The notes beneath the pieces were generated by a model. It had not been told where the DNA came from. It did no database searches and saw only the letters and a program-made list of their open reading frames with translations. From NCBI GenBank assembly GCA_021151525.1, contig JAGKXD010000053.1, forward strand, positions 1 to 27,370: 27,370 bases of DNA. The letters are read 5' to 3'. Position 1 is the first letter of the stretch. The number at the start of each line of letters is the position of its first letter. This DNA is from Cellvibrionaceae bacterium. GTDB lineage: Bacteria > Pseudomonadota > Gammaproteobacteria > Pseudomonadales > Cellvibrionaceae. Shown here in pieces: positions 14,784 to 22,854 of the stretch. A program made the position numbers and the translations under genes.

Positions 14784-15842
14784 TTGACTGAACGCGAAAT
14801 TTACAAACCTCTGCTTGATAGCTTGAGCACAGCCATAGTTCTGGTTGATAACAACCTGTTGCTGATTCATATGAATCCGGCTGCAGAAGCTTTATTAGCT
14901 ATGAGCTGTGAGACTAATCGTGGGGAGCCCATCACCTATTTCTTCTTTGAAACCGAAGAAACGGAAAAACAGCTAAAGCTCGCCGCCAGTAAAGCCAACC
15001 ATTACACCAAACGCCATGCTGAATGGCGCCTGCTGCACAATGGCCACATTACCGTTGATTATACGGTGACACCTTTTGGGGATCAGGAAGGCCTGATTAT
15101 TGAGATTCAACCCATAGATCGCTTGCTGCGTATTAGCCGCGATGAAATGGTGACCTCATCACACGAGACCACCCGCAATCTCATTCGCGGCATGGCTCAT
15201 GAAATCAAAAACCCACTGGGCGGCATTCGTGGAGCTGCGCAACTTTTATCGCGCGAGCTGCCACACTCCAACCTGACCGAATACACCAGCATCATCATTG
15301 ATGAGGTAGATCGCCTGCGCAATTTGGTTGATCGTATGCTTGGCCCCAACCAATTGCCCAAATGGGCTGAGCTGAATATCCACGAAGTGTTAGAGCGTGT
15401 TGCATCCATCATCAAAGCCGAAAGCAACGATGCCCTCAAGCTTGTGCGCGATTACGACCCCAGCATTCCCAACATTTTGGGCGATAAAGAATTGCTGATT
15501 CAGGCCTGCTTGAACATTCTGCGCAACGCCATGCAGGCTTTGCTGGAAGCAGGAATGACCAACGGCGTTATTCAATTGCGTACGCGCATCCAACGCCAGT
15601 ACACCATTGGCCGCAAACATCATCCGCTGGTGTGCCGCATCGACATTGTCGATAACGGCCCCGGTATTCCAGCCGATATGATTGAAAATATTTTCTACCC
15701 CATGATCACCGGTCGCGCCGAAGGCACCGGCTTGGGCTTAACGATTTCGCAACACCTGATACATCAACACAACGGCCTCATCGAGTGCCACAGTGAGCCG
15801 GGCAAAACCCGATTCTCACTCTACCTACCAATGGAAGCGTAA
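14784..15842 (+). CDS. glnL: Nitrogen regulation sensor kinase NtrB (TTG start)
   Basis: A 352-residue kinase. A PAS domain at about residues 8-115 (LLDSLSTAIVLVDNNLLLIHMNPAAEALL), the phosphoacceptor His139 in MAHEIKNPLGG, N box NILRNAMQAL, G1 DNGPGIP and G2 GTGLGLTIS. In response to GlnB (PII) it phosphorylates or dephosphorylates NtrC in the cytoplasm; there are no membrane segments. The start must be the TTG at 14784: an in-frame TGA lies at 14775 and the first ATG would cut away the first part of the PAS domain. TGGAG lies 11 bases upstream. ntrC starts one base after its stop, so the two are translated together. Confidence 0.95.
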   Translation: MTEREIYKPLLDSLSTAIVLVDNNLLLIHMNPAAEALLAMSCETNRGEPITYFFFETEETEKQLKLAASKANHYTKRHAEWRLLHNGHITVDYTVTPFGDQEGLIIEIQPIDRLLRISRDEMVTSSHETTRNLIRGMAHEIKNPLGGIRGAAQLLSRELPHSNLTEYTSIIIDEVDRLRNLVDRMLGPNQLPKWAELNIHEVLERVASIIKAESNDALKLVRDYDPSIPNILGDKELLIQACLNILRNAMQALLEAGMTNGVIQLRTRIQRQYTIGRKHHPLVCRIDIVDNGPGIPADMIENIFYPMITGRAEGTGLGLTISQHLIHQHNGLIECHSEPGKTRFSLYLPMEA

Positions 15843-15843
15843 C

Positions 15844-17265
15844 ATGCAGAAGTCTAATAAGGTTTGGATCATCGACGATGATCGTTCAATCCGCTGGGTG
15901 CTGGAAAAGGCCCTGCAATCGGCCAATATTGAAACACGCGTATTTGATTCCGGTGACAGTGCACTCGGTCAACTAAACCGCGATACTCCTGATGCCATTA
16001 TCAGTGATATTCGCATGCCCGGAACCGACGGTTTGGTGTTGCTGAGCAATTTGCACAACACGCATCCGCATATTCCCATTATCATCATGACTGCGCATTC
16101 TGACTTGGATAGCGCGGTGGCAGCCTACCAAGGCGGCGCCTTTGAATATCTCCCCAAACCCTTCGATGTGGATGATGCCGTTGCCGTAACCCAACGCGCC
16201 CTCGCCCACGCCCAAGAACAAAAAAGCGACGCCCCCATTGTCGCCGAGCTGGATGCCAACACCGAAATCATCGGTGAAGCACCGGCGATGCAAGAGGTTT
16301 TCCGCGCAATTGGCCGCTTGTCGCAATCTAACATCACCGTGTTGATTAACGGCCAATCAGGAACCGGTAAAGAACTGGTGGCGCGCGCATTACATCGCCA
16401 CAGCCCTCGCCGTAACGAGCCTTTTATCGCCTTGAACATGGCGGCAATTCCAAAAGATCTGATGGAGTCTGAACTCTTCGGCCACGAAAAAGGCGCATTT
16501 ACCGGTGCAGCCGCGCAACGCCAAGGCCGCTTTGAACAAGCCAACGGCGGCTCATTGTTCCTTGATGAAATCGGCGATATGCCCGCCGAAACCCAAACCC
16601 GCTTGCTGCGTGTTTTGGCCGATGGCGAGTTCTACCGCGTGGGTGGCCATACTCCCGTGAAAGTGGATGTACGCATCATCGCCGCTACTCACCAAAACTT
16701 GGAGACACTGGTAGCCGATAACCGTTTCCGCGAAGACTTATTCCACCGCTTGAACGTTATCCGCATCCACATTCCGAAACTGGCCAATCGCCGCGAGGAT
16801 ATTCCCAAACTGGCACGTTTCTTCCTGCATAAGGCCGCTACTGAGCTCAATGTAGATACCAAAGTGCTCTTGCCGGAAACCGAAGATTATTTCTGCAGCC
16901 TGCAATGGCCGGGTAACGTCCGCCAGCTAGAAAACACCTGCCGCTGGATTACCGTGATGGCGTCAGGCCGTGAAGTTCATGTGGAAGATTTACCGCCCGA
17001 ACTTTTAGAACACAAAGAAGGCAGTGCGCCAGCAGACGATTGGGAGCGCGCTTTACGTCACTGGGCCGACCAAGCTCTGGCGAAAGGCCAACACCAATTG
17101 CTGAGCGAAGCCGTTCCCACATTTGAGCGCGCCTTGATTGAAACCGCGCTCAAATATACGGCTGGTCGCAAACGTGACGCCGCCAATTTGTTAGGCTGGG
17201 GCCGCAACACCCTAACCCGCAAGCTCAAGGATTTGGGCATGGCCGGCGGCAACGACGAAGACTAA
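15844..17265 (+). CDS. glnG: Nitrogen regulator NtrC, sigma-54 activator
   Basis: A 473-residue protein. Receiver domain 1-120 with the phosphorylated Asp55 (IISDIRMPG) and acidic pocket DDD at 11-13; AAA+ domain about 140-380 with Walker A GQSGTGKE (170-177), the sigma-54-contacting GAFTGA (217-222) and Walker B LFLDEIGD; and a C-terminal Fis-type helix-turn-helix (GRKRDAANLLGWGRNTLTRKL). The frame is open from 15793, but the ATG at 15844 matches the family N-terminus and follows the ntrB stop by one base with GGAAG upstream. When phosphorylated by NtrB it should bind the site at 12350-12366 and switch on glnA. Confidence 0.97.
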   Translation: MQKSNKVWIIDDDRSIRWVLEKALQSANIETRVFDSGDSALGQLNRDTPDAIISDIRMPGTDGLVLLSNLHNTHPHIPIIIMTAHSDLDSAVAAYQGGAFEYLPKPFDVDDAVAVTQRALAHAQEQKSDAPIVAELDANTEIIGEAPAMQEVFRAIGRLSQSNITVLINGQSGTGKELVARALHRHSPRRNEPFIALNMAAIPKDLMESELFGHEKGAFTGAAAQRQGRFEQANGGSLFLDEIGDMPAETQTRLLRVLADGEFYRVGGHTPVKVDVRIIAATHQNLETLVADNRFREDLFHRLNVIRIHIPKLANRREDIPKLARFFLHKAATELNVDTKVLLPETEDYFCSLQWPGNVRQLENTCRWITVMASGREVHVEDLPPELLEHKEGSAPADDWERALRHWADQALAKGQHQLLSEAVPTFERALIETALKYTAGRKRDAANLLGWGRNTLTRKLKDLGMAGGNDED

Positions 17266-17273
17266 TCCACCCA

Positions 17274-17301
17274 ACTCTGGTGCACGCCACTGCACCAGAG
17301 T
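17274..17301 (+). terminator. Hairpin after ntrC, without a T run
   Basis: ACTCTGGTGCA (17274-17284) pairs perfectly with TGCACCAGAGT (17291-17301) around a six-base loop, nine bases after the ntrC stop. No T run follows, so it may be a factor-assisted terminator or an RNA 3' stabiliser. Confidence 0.55.
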
Positions 17302-17451
17302 CACTGAAAATCCCCCCTCATCTGCCGGTTAATAATCGGATAAGATTCTTTACGCTATTTCACACACAATAATAAAACCGCATCTATACTCAGTAAACGC
17401 ACCTGGTATTGCCCTTTAATACCAATCAATAATTAAAGCTCAGGTCGCGAT

Positions 17452-17478
17452 TAAAGCTTGGCGTAGTCGGGCCGCTAA
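17452..17478 (+). promoter_or_regulatory. Sigma-28 (FliA) promoter of the second chemoreceptor gene
   Basis: TAAA at 17452-17455, exactly 15 bases, then GCCGCTAA at 17471-17478: seven of eight match GCCGATAA. It ends about 30 bases before the receptor start. This ties the gene to the flagellar/chemotaxis regulon. Confidence 0.8.
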
Positions 17479-17507
17479 CCTATTAACTACCCAAGAAAAC
17501 GTTAAGA

Positions 17508-19013
17508 ATGTCGGGGGACACGATGGTACAAAAATCCTTATTAACAAAACTCATGGCGGTACTCAGCATTACCATGATTGGTATTGCGATTTTGGTCGCA
17601 GTAGTAAACTACAACGTCACTGCCAGCAAATTGCAGAATAATTTTGAAAGCGACAAAGCAGCACTGATTGAGCTCACCAATTCATCCATTAAAGAAGCGG
17701 TATTTGCTTACGATTTTGATCAAGTTCAAGCCATTGCTAAGTCCCTCGTCAACACAGATTTAATCACTGCCGTATCTGTTGTAGATCACCGCGGACAAGT
17801 GCTTGCGAAAGCACAAGATGATGACCGCAGTGAAGATCAAGTAACTTCACAAGGCATAGAAATCACTTACAACAACAGTAAAATTGGTAGCTATGACATC
17901 ACTTTTTCCAAACACGAACTGCAAGCCACACTGCGTGCTCAATCTATCAACAATATTGTGGTAGTAGCTTGCTTATTGACAGCCAGCCTGATTGCCGTTT
18001 ACTTCCTGATGCAAAAGTTGGTGCTAAACCCTGTAGCGGAGGTGACACGCTCACTCTCCAGTATTGCTGACGGAGGCGGTGATTTAACCAGAAGACTTTC
18101 TACTGAAAGCCGCGATGAGGTTGCTGCACTTGCTCACAATTTTAACCGCGTACTCGAACACATTGCCCATATTATTCGCAACGTTGTCAACGTAAACGAA
18201 AAAGTTCGCCACAACGTTTCCACCATGTCTCACGCTACTGAAAGCACTGTAAACTCAACCTCGCAACAATTGCGCGAAATTGAATTGGTTGCGACTGCGG
18301 TAGAAGAACTTTCTGCATCTGCGAATGAAATTGCACGCCACGCCGGCGATACCGCTGAACGCACTAACGCAACCAGCGTACTCGCAGAACAAGGTAATGA
18401 AATCGTTAATAGCTCATTGGAAAACGTAAATCGTTTAACCAATCAAATCGAATCTACAGCGCAAAAAATTCAAGTGCTGAAAAACAATTCAGTAAACATC
18501 GGATCGGTAATGGAAGTAATTCGTACCATCGCTGAGCAAACCAACCTGCTTGCATTGAACGCAGCGATTGAAGCGGCACGTGCCGGTGAACAAGGCCGCG
18601 GTTTTGCGGTAGTAGCAGATGAAGTTCGTTCACTTGCGCAAAAAACTCGTTCATCTACTGAAGAGATTGAATCTATTATTGTGCAATTGCAACGCGCAGC
18701 CGATGAAGCTCACCAAGCAATGAACACCAGTACCGCCGCCGCACGCGACACCATCGAAACCGCATCTAAAGTCGGCGGCGCACTCGATAAGATTCGCTCT
18801 AACATCAGCGTTATTAATGACATGAACCACCAAATTGCAACCGCGTCGCACGAACAAAGTTCGGTAGCAAATGAAGTGAGTAAAAACGTGACTGCAATCC
18901 ATGCACTCTCTGAGAAAGTGTCTGAAAACGCACATATTGTTAACCAAAGTGGCAGCCAGTTAAGCCAAGAAAGTGCTGAACTGCAAAAAGAATTGAATAG
19001 CTTCAGATTGTAA
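17508..19013 (+). CDS. Methyl-accepting chemotaxis protein
   Basis: A 501-residue chemoreceptor. Membrane segment 1 at about residues 14-34, a periplasmic sensor of only about 115 residues (to about 150) with an alpha/beta look (AVSVVDHRGQVLAKAQDDD), membrane segment 2 at about 152-172, HAMP at about 175-228, then the signalling domain with EQTNLLALNAAIEAARAGE and GRGFAVVADEVRSLA. The sensor may be a small Cache-like domain; the ligand is unknown. The ATG at 17508 is weakly supported; ATG 17523, behind GGGGGA at four bases, could be the true start and gives MVQKSLLTKLMAVLS. No CheR-docking tail. A strong sigma-28 promoter precedes it and an intrinsic terminator follows, so it is a single-gene unit. 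Confidence 0.95.
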   Translation: MSGDTMVQKSLLTKLMAVLSITMIGIAILVAVVNYNVTASKLQNNFESDKAALIELTNSSIKEAVFAYDFDQVQAIAKSLVNTDLITAVSVVDHRGQVLAKAQDDDRSEDQVTSQGIEITYNNSKIGSYDITFSKHELQATLRAQSINNIVVVACLLTASLIAVYFLMQKLVLNPVAEVTRSLSSIADGGGDLTRRLSTESRDEVAALAHNFNRVLEHIAHIIRNVVNVNEKVRHNVSTMSHATESTVNSTSQQLREIELVATAVEELSASANEIARHAGDTAERTNATSVLAEQGNEIVNSSLENVNRLTNQIESTAQKIQVLKNNSVNIGSVMEVIRTIAEQTNLLALNAAIEAARAGEQGRGFAVVADEVRSLAQKTRSSTEEIESIIVQLQRAADEAHQAMNTSTAAARDTIETASKVGGALDKIRSNISVINDMNHQIATASHEQSSVANEVSKNVTAIHALSEKVSENAHIVNQSGSQLSQESAELQKELNSFRL

Positions 19014-19040
19014 GAAGCGCTTCAATCCCCCGCTTAAATC

Positions 19041-19063
19041 AGGCTCCTTTTGGAGCCTTTTTT
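19041..19063 (+). terminator. Intrinsic terminator
   Basis: AGGCTCC (19041-19047), loop TTTT, GGAGCCT and a run of six T. It closes the chemoreceptor unit. Confidence 0.92.
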
Positions 19064-19554
19064 ATGAGCCGCCTATTGAACAGAATTTAAATCCACCCAG
19101 CGAGAATAGCGTCGCCCTTACGAGCGACAAACAATCTATCAACCAACATTCACATCCAATAAAGTAAACGATTACATCATTTTTCAAGAAATAAGCGTAC
19201 CGTTTTCACACCATTTTAAGAAAAATCTTCCTCCCAAACAGCTTGTTTTTAGAAAATTTTTCTCACAACTTATTGCACCGCCTCAAAGTTGTGTGTAGTA
19301 TTTTTAAAAAGCAAAAAAACAAACCACCCTTGGCAATAAATTCACGTGAGTCACCTGTAGCTCGTAGTGAACATTCGCGTCTCCTACCTGCAGCTTTAAG
19401 CTGTATCAATTCCAAACCCTTATTTATGTACTAATGTTGTAAATTGCCACACGCAATTTATTGAGCTTATTTGCCCCAGAATTTAGCTGAAAGCTCCACG
19501 CGAGTGATTAGGTATTATTTGCTGCCCAAGGCAGCACTTTGTTGAGACTTTAGA
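19064..19554. other. Gene-free stretch before tpiA
   Basis: About 490 bases without a convincing gene. It is A/T-rich (19080-19330) and presumably holds the promoter of the tpiA operon. Just before tpiA is a hairpin, TGCTGCC (19520-19526), loop CAA, GGCAGCA (19530-19536), 18 bases before the ATG, which could affect translation. No clear ribosome-binding site is visible before tpiA. Confidence 0.5.
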
Positions 19555-20319
19555 ATGAAAGCGCGTAAACCTATTGTGATAGCAAACTGGAAATTAAATG
19601 GTGGTATAGATCTGATATGCACATCAGTTGCATCCTTCATTGGCAAACATTTCGCAGCGGATATCGCCATTTGCCCACCCTATATTTACATGCGCGACAT
19701 GCTGACCTTTTTGCAGTATTCCGAATTAAAAATTGGCAGCCAAAATGTAAGCCGCTATGAATCTGGCGCCTATACCGGTGAAACTTCTGCGCAAATGTTG
19801 AAAGAAGCCGGTTGCTCGTTGTGCATTATCGGGCACTCAGAGCGTCGCGCTATGTTTGCCGAAAATAATTTGGGCTGTCAGGTAAAAGTGCAGACTGCAC
19901 TCAACCATGGCTTGCTACCCGTTTTATGCATTGGCGAAACCCAGGAAGAACGCGCGGCGAATATCACGCAATCGATTTTGTTAGCGCAATTGAGCGAAGG
20001 CTTGAACACTATTGATTTAACCGATAGAGATATTTGCATCGCTTACGAGCCCGTGTGGGCCATAGGAACTGGTTTGGCGGCAACACCGGATATGGTGCAA
20101 GAAGTACATCAATTTATTCGCGCGGAACTGACGCGTTTGTACAACGAAGAAATTGCTGACCGAGTGCGCATTGTGTACGGCGGCAGCGTTAATAAAACCA
20201 ACGCAACAGAATTATTAAAGCAAAAAGACATAGACGGCCTGCTTGTCGGCGGAGCCAGTTTAGACCCAGGACACTTCCTCGCAATTTGCGAGCAGGTTTC
20301 CGAACAGGCAATGGTATGA
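19555..20319 (+). CDS. tpiA: Triose-phosphate isomerase
   Basis: A 254-residue TIM barrel, normal length. It interconverts dihydroxyacetone phosphate and glyceraldehyde 3-phosphate in the cytoplasm. Catalytic residues are all present: Asn11 and Lys13 in ANWKLN, His94 in IIGHSERR, Glu165 in AYEPVWAIGTG; the phosphate-binding YGGSVN and GLLVGGASL follow. First gene of a three-gene operon with fbaA and fbp, in pathway order from triose phosphate to fructose 6-phosphate. The genome may well have another tpiA near the usual secG/nusA region, which this window cannot show. Confidence 0.97.
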   Translation: MKARKPIVIANWKLNGGIDLICTSVASFIGKHFAADIAICPPYIYMRDMLTFLQYSELKIGSQNVSRYESGAYTGETSAQMLKEAGCSLCIIGHSERRAMFAENNLGCQVKVQTALNHGLLPVLCIGETQEERAANITQSILLAQLSEGLNTIDLTDRDICIAYEPVWAIGTGLAATPDMVQEVHQFIRAELTRLYNEEIADRVRIVYGGSVNKTNATELLKQKDIDGLLVGGASLDPGHFLAICEQVSEQAMV

Positions 20320-20376
20320 GTATCAATACAGTGAAAAAAATGAAAATTTTTATATCAACTGTAGGTAAAACTCATC

Positions 20377-21456
20377 ATGAACTCTTTAGCCAATCTAGTC
20401 GCTCCCGGTGTTGTCACTGGCGACCAAGTACAAGCGCTATTTCAATTTGCCAAACAACAAGGCTTTGCGTACCCGGCCGTTAACGTTGCAGGCTCCAATT
20501 CTATTAATGCGACGCTGGAAGCCGCACACAGCATTAAGTCTCCGGTCATTGTGCAGCTGTCTTACAACGGCTCAGCATTTTTTATGGGAAAGGGCGTAAA
20601 GCTGGATGGACACACGAGTTCAATTTTAGGCGCGATTGCATCTGCACAATATATTCACACTGTTGCTGAAGCTTATGGCGTGCCTGTTATTTTGCACACG
20701 GATCACGCTGCGAAAAAATTATTGCCCTGGGTTGATTCCATGCTCGATGCCAGCGAAAAACATTTCGCACAAACAGGCAAACCTCTCTTTAGTTCGCACA
20801 TGATTGATTTATCTGAAGAACCTTTGGATGAAAATATTGAGATCTGCGCTCGCTATTTAGAACGCATGAGCAACATGGGTGTTACGCTGGAAATTGAATT
20901 AGGTTGTACTGGCGGCGAAGAAGATGGTGTGGATAACACGGGCATAGATAGCGCTGCACTTTACACTCAGCCTGAAGATGTTGCGCGTGCTTATGAGGCA
21001 TTAAGTGCGATTAGCAATAAATTTACCATTGCTGCATCCTTTGGAAATGTGCACGGCGTTTACAAACCCGGCAACGTAAAATTAACGCCAGCAATTTTAC
21101 GAAACTCACAAACCTATGTGAGTGAAAAATTTGGTTTGGCGAGCAACAGTTTAGATTTTGTTTTTCACGGTGGCTCAGGTTCTGCCCCTGAAGAAATTGC
21201 CGAGGCCATTCGCTATGGCGTTGTAAAAATGAATATAGATACAGATACTCAATGGGCAAGCTGGCAAGGCGTAATGGATTACTACAAAAGCAATCACGAT
21301 TATTTGCAAGGGCAAATCGGTAACCCCAAGGGTGACGATCAACCCAACAAAAAGTTTTATGATCCGCGCGTGTGGTTGCGCAAAAGTGAAGAGGCTATGG
21401 TAAAACGCTTGCATCAATCTTTTGCTGATCTCAATTGCGTTAACCAATATAGGTAA
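20377..21456 (+). CDS. fbaA: Class II fructose-bisphosphate aldolase
   Basis: A 359-residue protein, the same length as E. coli FbaA and similar along it (GVVTGDQVQALFQFAK, HTDHAAKKLLPW, KPLFSSHMIDLSEE, ELGCTGGEEDGVDN, FGNVHGVYKPG, VFHGGSGS, KMNIDTDTQWA, NPKGDDQPNKK). It is zinc-dependent: His110 with Asp109, the His in NVHGVY, and the His in FHGGSGS are the expected metal-site and catalytic residues. It joins the two triose phosphates to fructose 1,6-bisphosphate, or splits it. It starts 57 bases after tpiA ends, with TAGG about ten bases before the ATG, and is followed by fbp after six bases. The E. coli (class IIA) subtype is clear, unlike the shorter class IIB aldolases. Confidence 0.97.
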   Translation: MNSLANLVAPGVVTGDQVQALFQFAKQQGFAYPAVNVAGSNSINATLEAAHSIKSPVIVQLSYNGSAFFMGKGVKLDGHTSSILGAIASAQYIHTVAEAYGVPVILHTDHAAKKLLPWVDSMLDASEKHFAQTGKPLFSSHMIDLSEEPLDENIEICARYLERMSNMGVTLEIELGCTGGEEDGVDNTGIDSAALYTQPEDVARAYEALSAISNKFTIAASFGNVHGVYKPGNVKLTPAILRNSQTYVSEKFGLASNSLDFVFHGGSGSAPEEIAEAIRYGVVKMNIDTDTQWASWQGVMDYYKSNHDYLQGQIGNPKGDDQPNKKFYDPRVWLRKSEEAMVKRLHQSFADLNCVNQYR

Positions 21457-21462
21457 GCGTAA

Positions 21463-22446
21463 ATGCAAAACCCCAAAAAAAATTTAGCGTCTTTATTACG
21501 CGACCATGGCGTTAGTTCTGAATTGCAGTTGCTAATTGAAAGCATAGTAGATGCAACCAAAGAAATTGCGCGCGCTGTTAACCAAGGCGCGCTTGCAGGC
21601 GTATTGGGTTCAACCCAGGATGAAAATATTCAGGGGGAAACCCAAAAAAAACTAGATGTAATTGCCAACCAAATTATTAAAGATGCCCTGCTCAGCAATG
21701 AGCAGGTGCGTGCGCTCGCATCAGAAGAAGAGGATGGTGTAATCGCGGGAAATAATCATGGCAATTATGTAGTTGCCTTTGATCCGCTAGACGGATCATC
21801 CAATATTGATGTGAACGGGCAAATAGGAACCATCTTCACCATTTACCCTGCACGCAAAGATGTAGCAAGCAATAGTGAATTGCAATTTCAGCAACAAGGC
21901 ACACAACAAGTTTGCGCAGGCTACGTGCTCTATGGTGCGTCTACTTTATTAGTCATTACGACAGGCGGCCCAACACGCTGCTTTACGCTCGACTCAATAA
22001 GCCAGCAATTTTTGCTGACCAACTCAACATTGGAAATTCCGCAGGACACACAAGAATTTTCAGTCAATATGGCTAACCAACGCTTTTGGCAACCCCCATT
22101 CAAACGCTATGTAGAAGAATTGCTAGAGGGTGAAGCGGGCACACGCAACAAGCGTTTTAATATGCGCTGGAATGCGTCTATGGTGGGTGATATGCACCGT
22201 GTATTAGTACGCGGTGGAATTTTTATGTATCCATCCGATACACGCGATGCAAAACAGCCTGCCAAATTGCGCTTACTCTATGAAGCCAACCCTATTGCAA
22301 TGCTAGTCGAGCATGCAGGCGGTAAAGCATTCAATGAACAACAACGCATTTTAGAGATTGAACCTCAAGCCTTGCATCAACGTGTTGCTGTGATTATGGG
22401 TTCAGCAAATGAAGTGGACGTTTGCTTGAAACATCTAAGACACTAA
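21463..22446 (+). CDS. fbp: Class I fructose-1,6-bisphosphatase
   Basis: A 327-residue FBPase of class I. Metal-binding and active-site signatures are present: ASEEED (87-91) and AFDPLDGSSNID (105-116), the substrate-binding NKRFNMRWNASMVGDMHRVL, YPSDTRDAKQPAKLRLLYEANPIAMLVEHAGGKA. It hydrolyses fructose 1,6-bisphosphate to fructose 6-phosphate, the one-way step of gluconeogenesis, in the cytoplasm. It starts six bases after fbaA, with AGG nine bases before the ATG, so it is surely cotranscribed. Its presence in this operon tells that the operon is used in the gluconeogenic direction, for example when pyruvate or uronate-derived C3 units are the carbon source. Confidence 0.97.
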   Translation: MQNPKKNLASLLRDHGVSSELQLLIESIVDATKEIARAVNQGALAGVLGSTQDENIQGETQKKLDVIANQIIKDALLSNEQVRALASEEEDGVIAGNNHGNYVVAFDPLDGSSNIDVNGQIGTIFTIYPARKDVASNSELQFQQQGTQQVCAGYVLYGASTLLVITTGGPTRCFTLDSISQQFLLTNSTLEIPQDTQEFSVNMANQRFWQPPFKRYVEELLEGEAGTRNKRFNMRWNASMVGDMHRVLVRGGIFMYPSDTRDAKQPAKLRLLYEANPIAMLVEHAGGKAFNEQQRILEIEPQALHQRVAVIMGSANEVDVCLKHLRH

Positions 22447-22456
22447 TCCGATAAAT

Positions 22457-22494
22457 AATAATATCTAAGATTGAAATAGACCTTAGATATTATT
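22457..22494 (+). terminator. A/T-rich hairpin after fbp
   Basis: AATAATATCTAAG (22457-22469) pairs perfectly with CTTAGATATTATT (22482-22494) around 12 bases, followed by TTAATTTCTTC. It is A/T-rich, but a 13-bp perfect stem directly after the operon suits a terminator. Confidence 0.65.
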
Positions 22495-22854
22495 TAATTT
22501 CTTCGCAACAACTCTGGTGAAAATTAAAATGACCTAAACATTAGGCAATACAACAAAATCAAAAAATTGCACTACTAGTCACTTCCAATGTAAAACGCTC
22601 TTCATTTCATCGATTAAATCCCGTCCCACTTTTATTCCCACCCGAAAATGGGTTGCATGGCTCATTGATTTGGCAGATTTTTAACTGCCTCTCACATCTT
22701 GTCGATATGAGGGGACAATAAAAATAATGTAATGCAACTGAATCCCAGCTGCTTCTTTCATTCTCACCCTTGTTGTCAGCATTTATATATCGCCTATTTT
22801 TTTTTGCAAACATGGGGCGATGAATTTGCGGCACGAGGACTACCGGAGATTTAA
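22495..22854. other. Gene-free control region before the binding-module gene
   Basis: About 360 bases with no convincing gene. Two small inverted repeats are visible: GGCAG near 22674 with CTGCC near 22685, and CTCACAT near 22691 with ATATGAG near 22706. They may be operator-like elements of the following secreted protein. GGAG lies seven bases before its ATG at 22855. Confidence 0.4.

Noticed and set aside
15793..15843. Longer N-terminus for ntrC
   Set aside because: The 17 extra codons overlap the end of ntrB and do not fit the receiver domain; ATG 15844 has a ribosome site.
15973..16544. Long frames on the - strand within ntrC
   Set aside because: Shadows of a strongly coding gene with all family motifs on the + strand.
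17274..17301. NtrC-binding site after ntrC
   Set aside because: TGGTGCA and TGCACCA are present but in the reverse order to the NtrC consensus and form a perfect RNA-type hairpin just after the gene.
19243..19434. 63-codon frame on the + strand before tpiA
   Set aside because: Composition is like noncoding A/T-rich sequence, no ribosome site, no recognisable feature.
20316..20483. A 55-codon frame starting ATGA at the tpiA stop and running into fbaA
   Set aside because: It lies mostly inside fbaA in another frame, its sequence is low in sense-like pattern and it has no clear ribosome site; fbaA itself has the full family N-terminus.
22607..22834. 75-codon frame on the - strand before the binding-module gene
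   Set aside because: Basic, low-complexity translation with no domain or good start; overlaps the likely control region.
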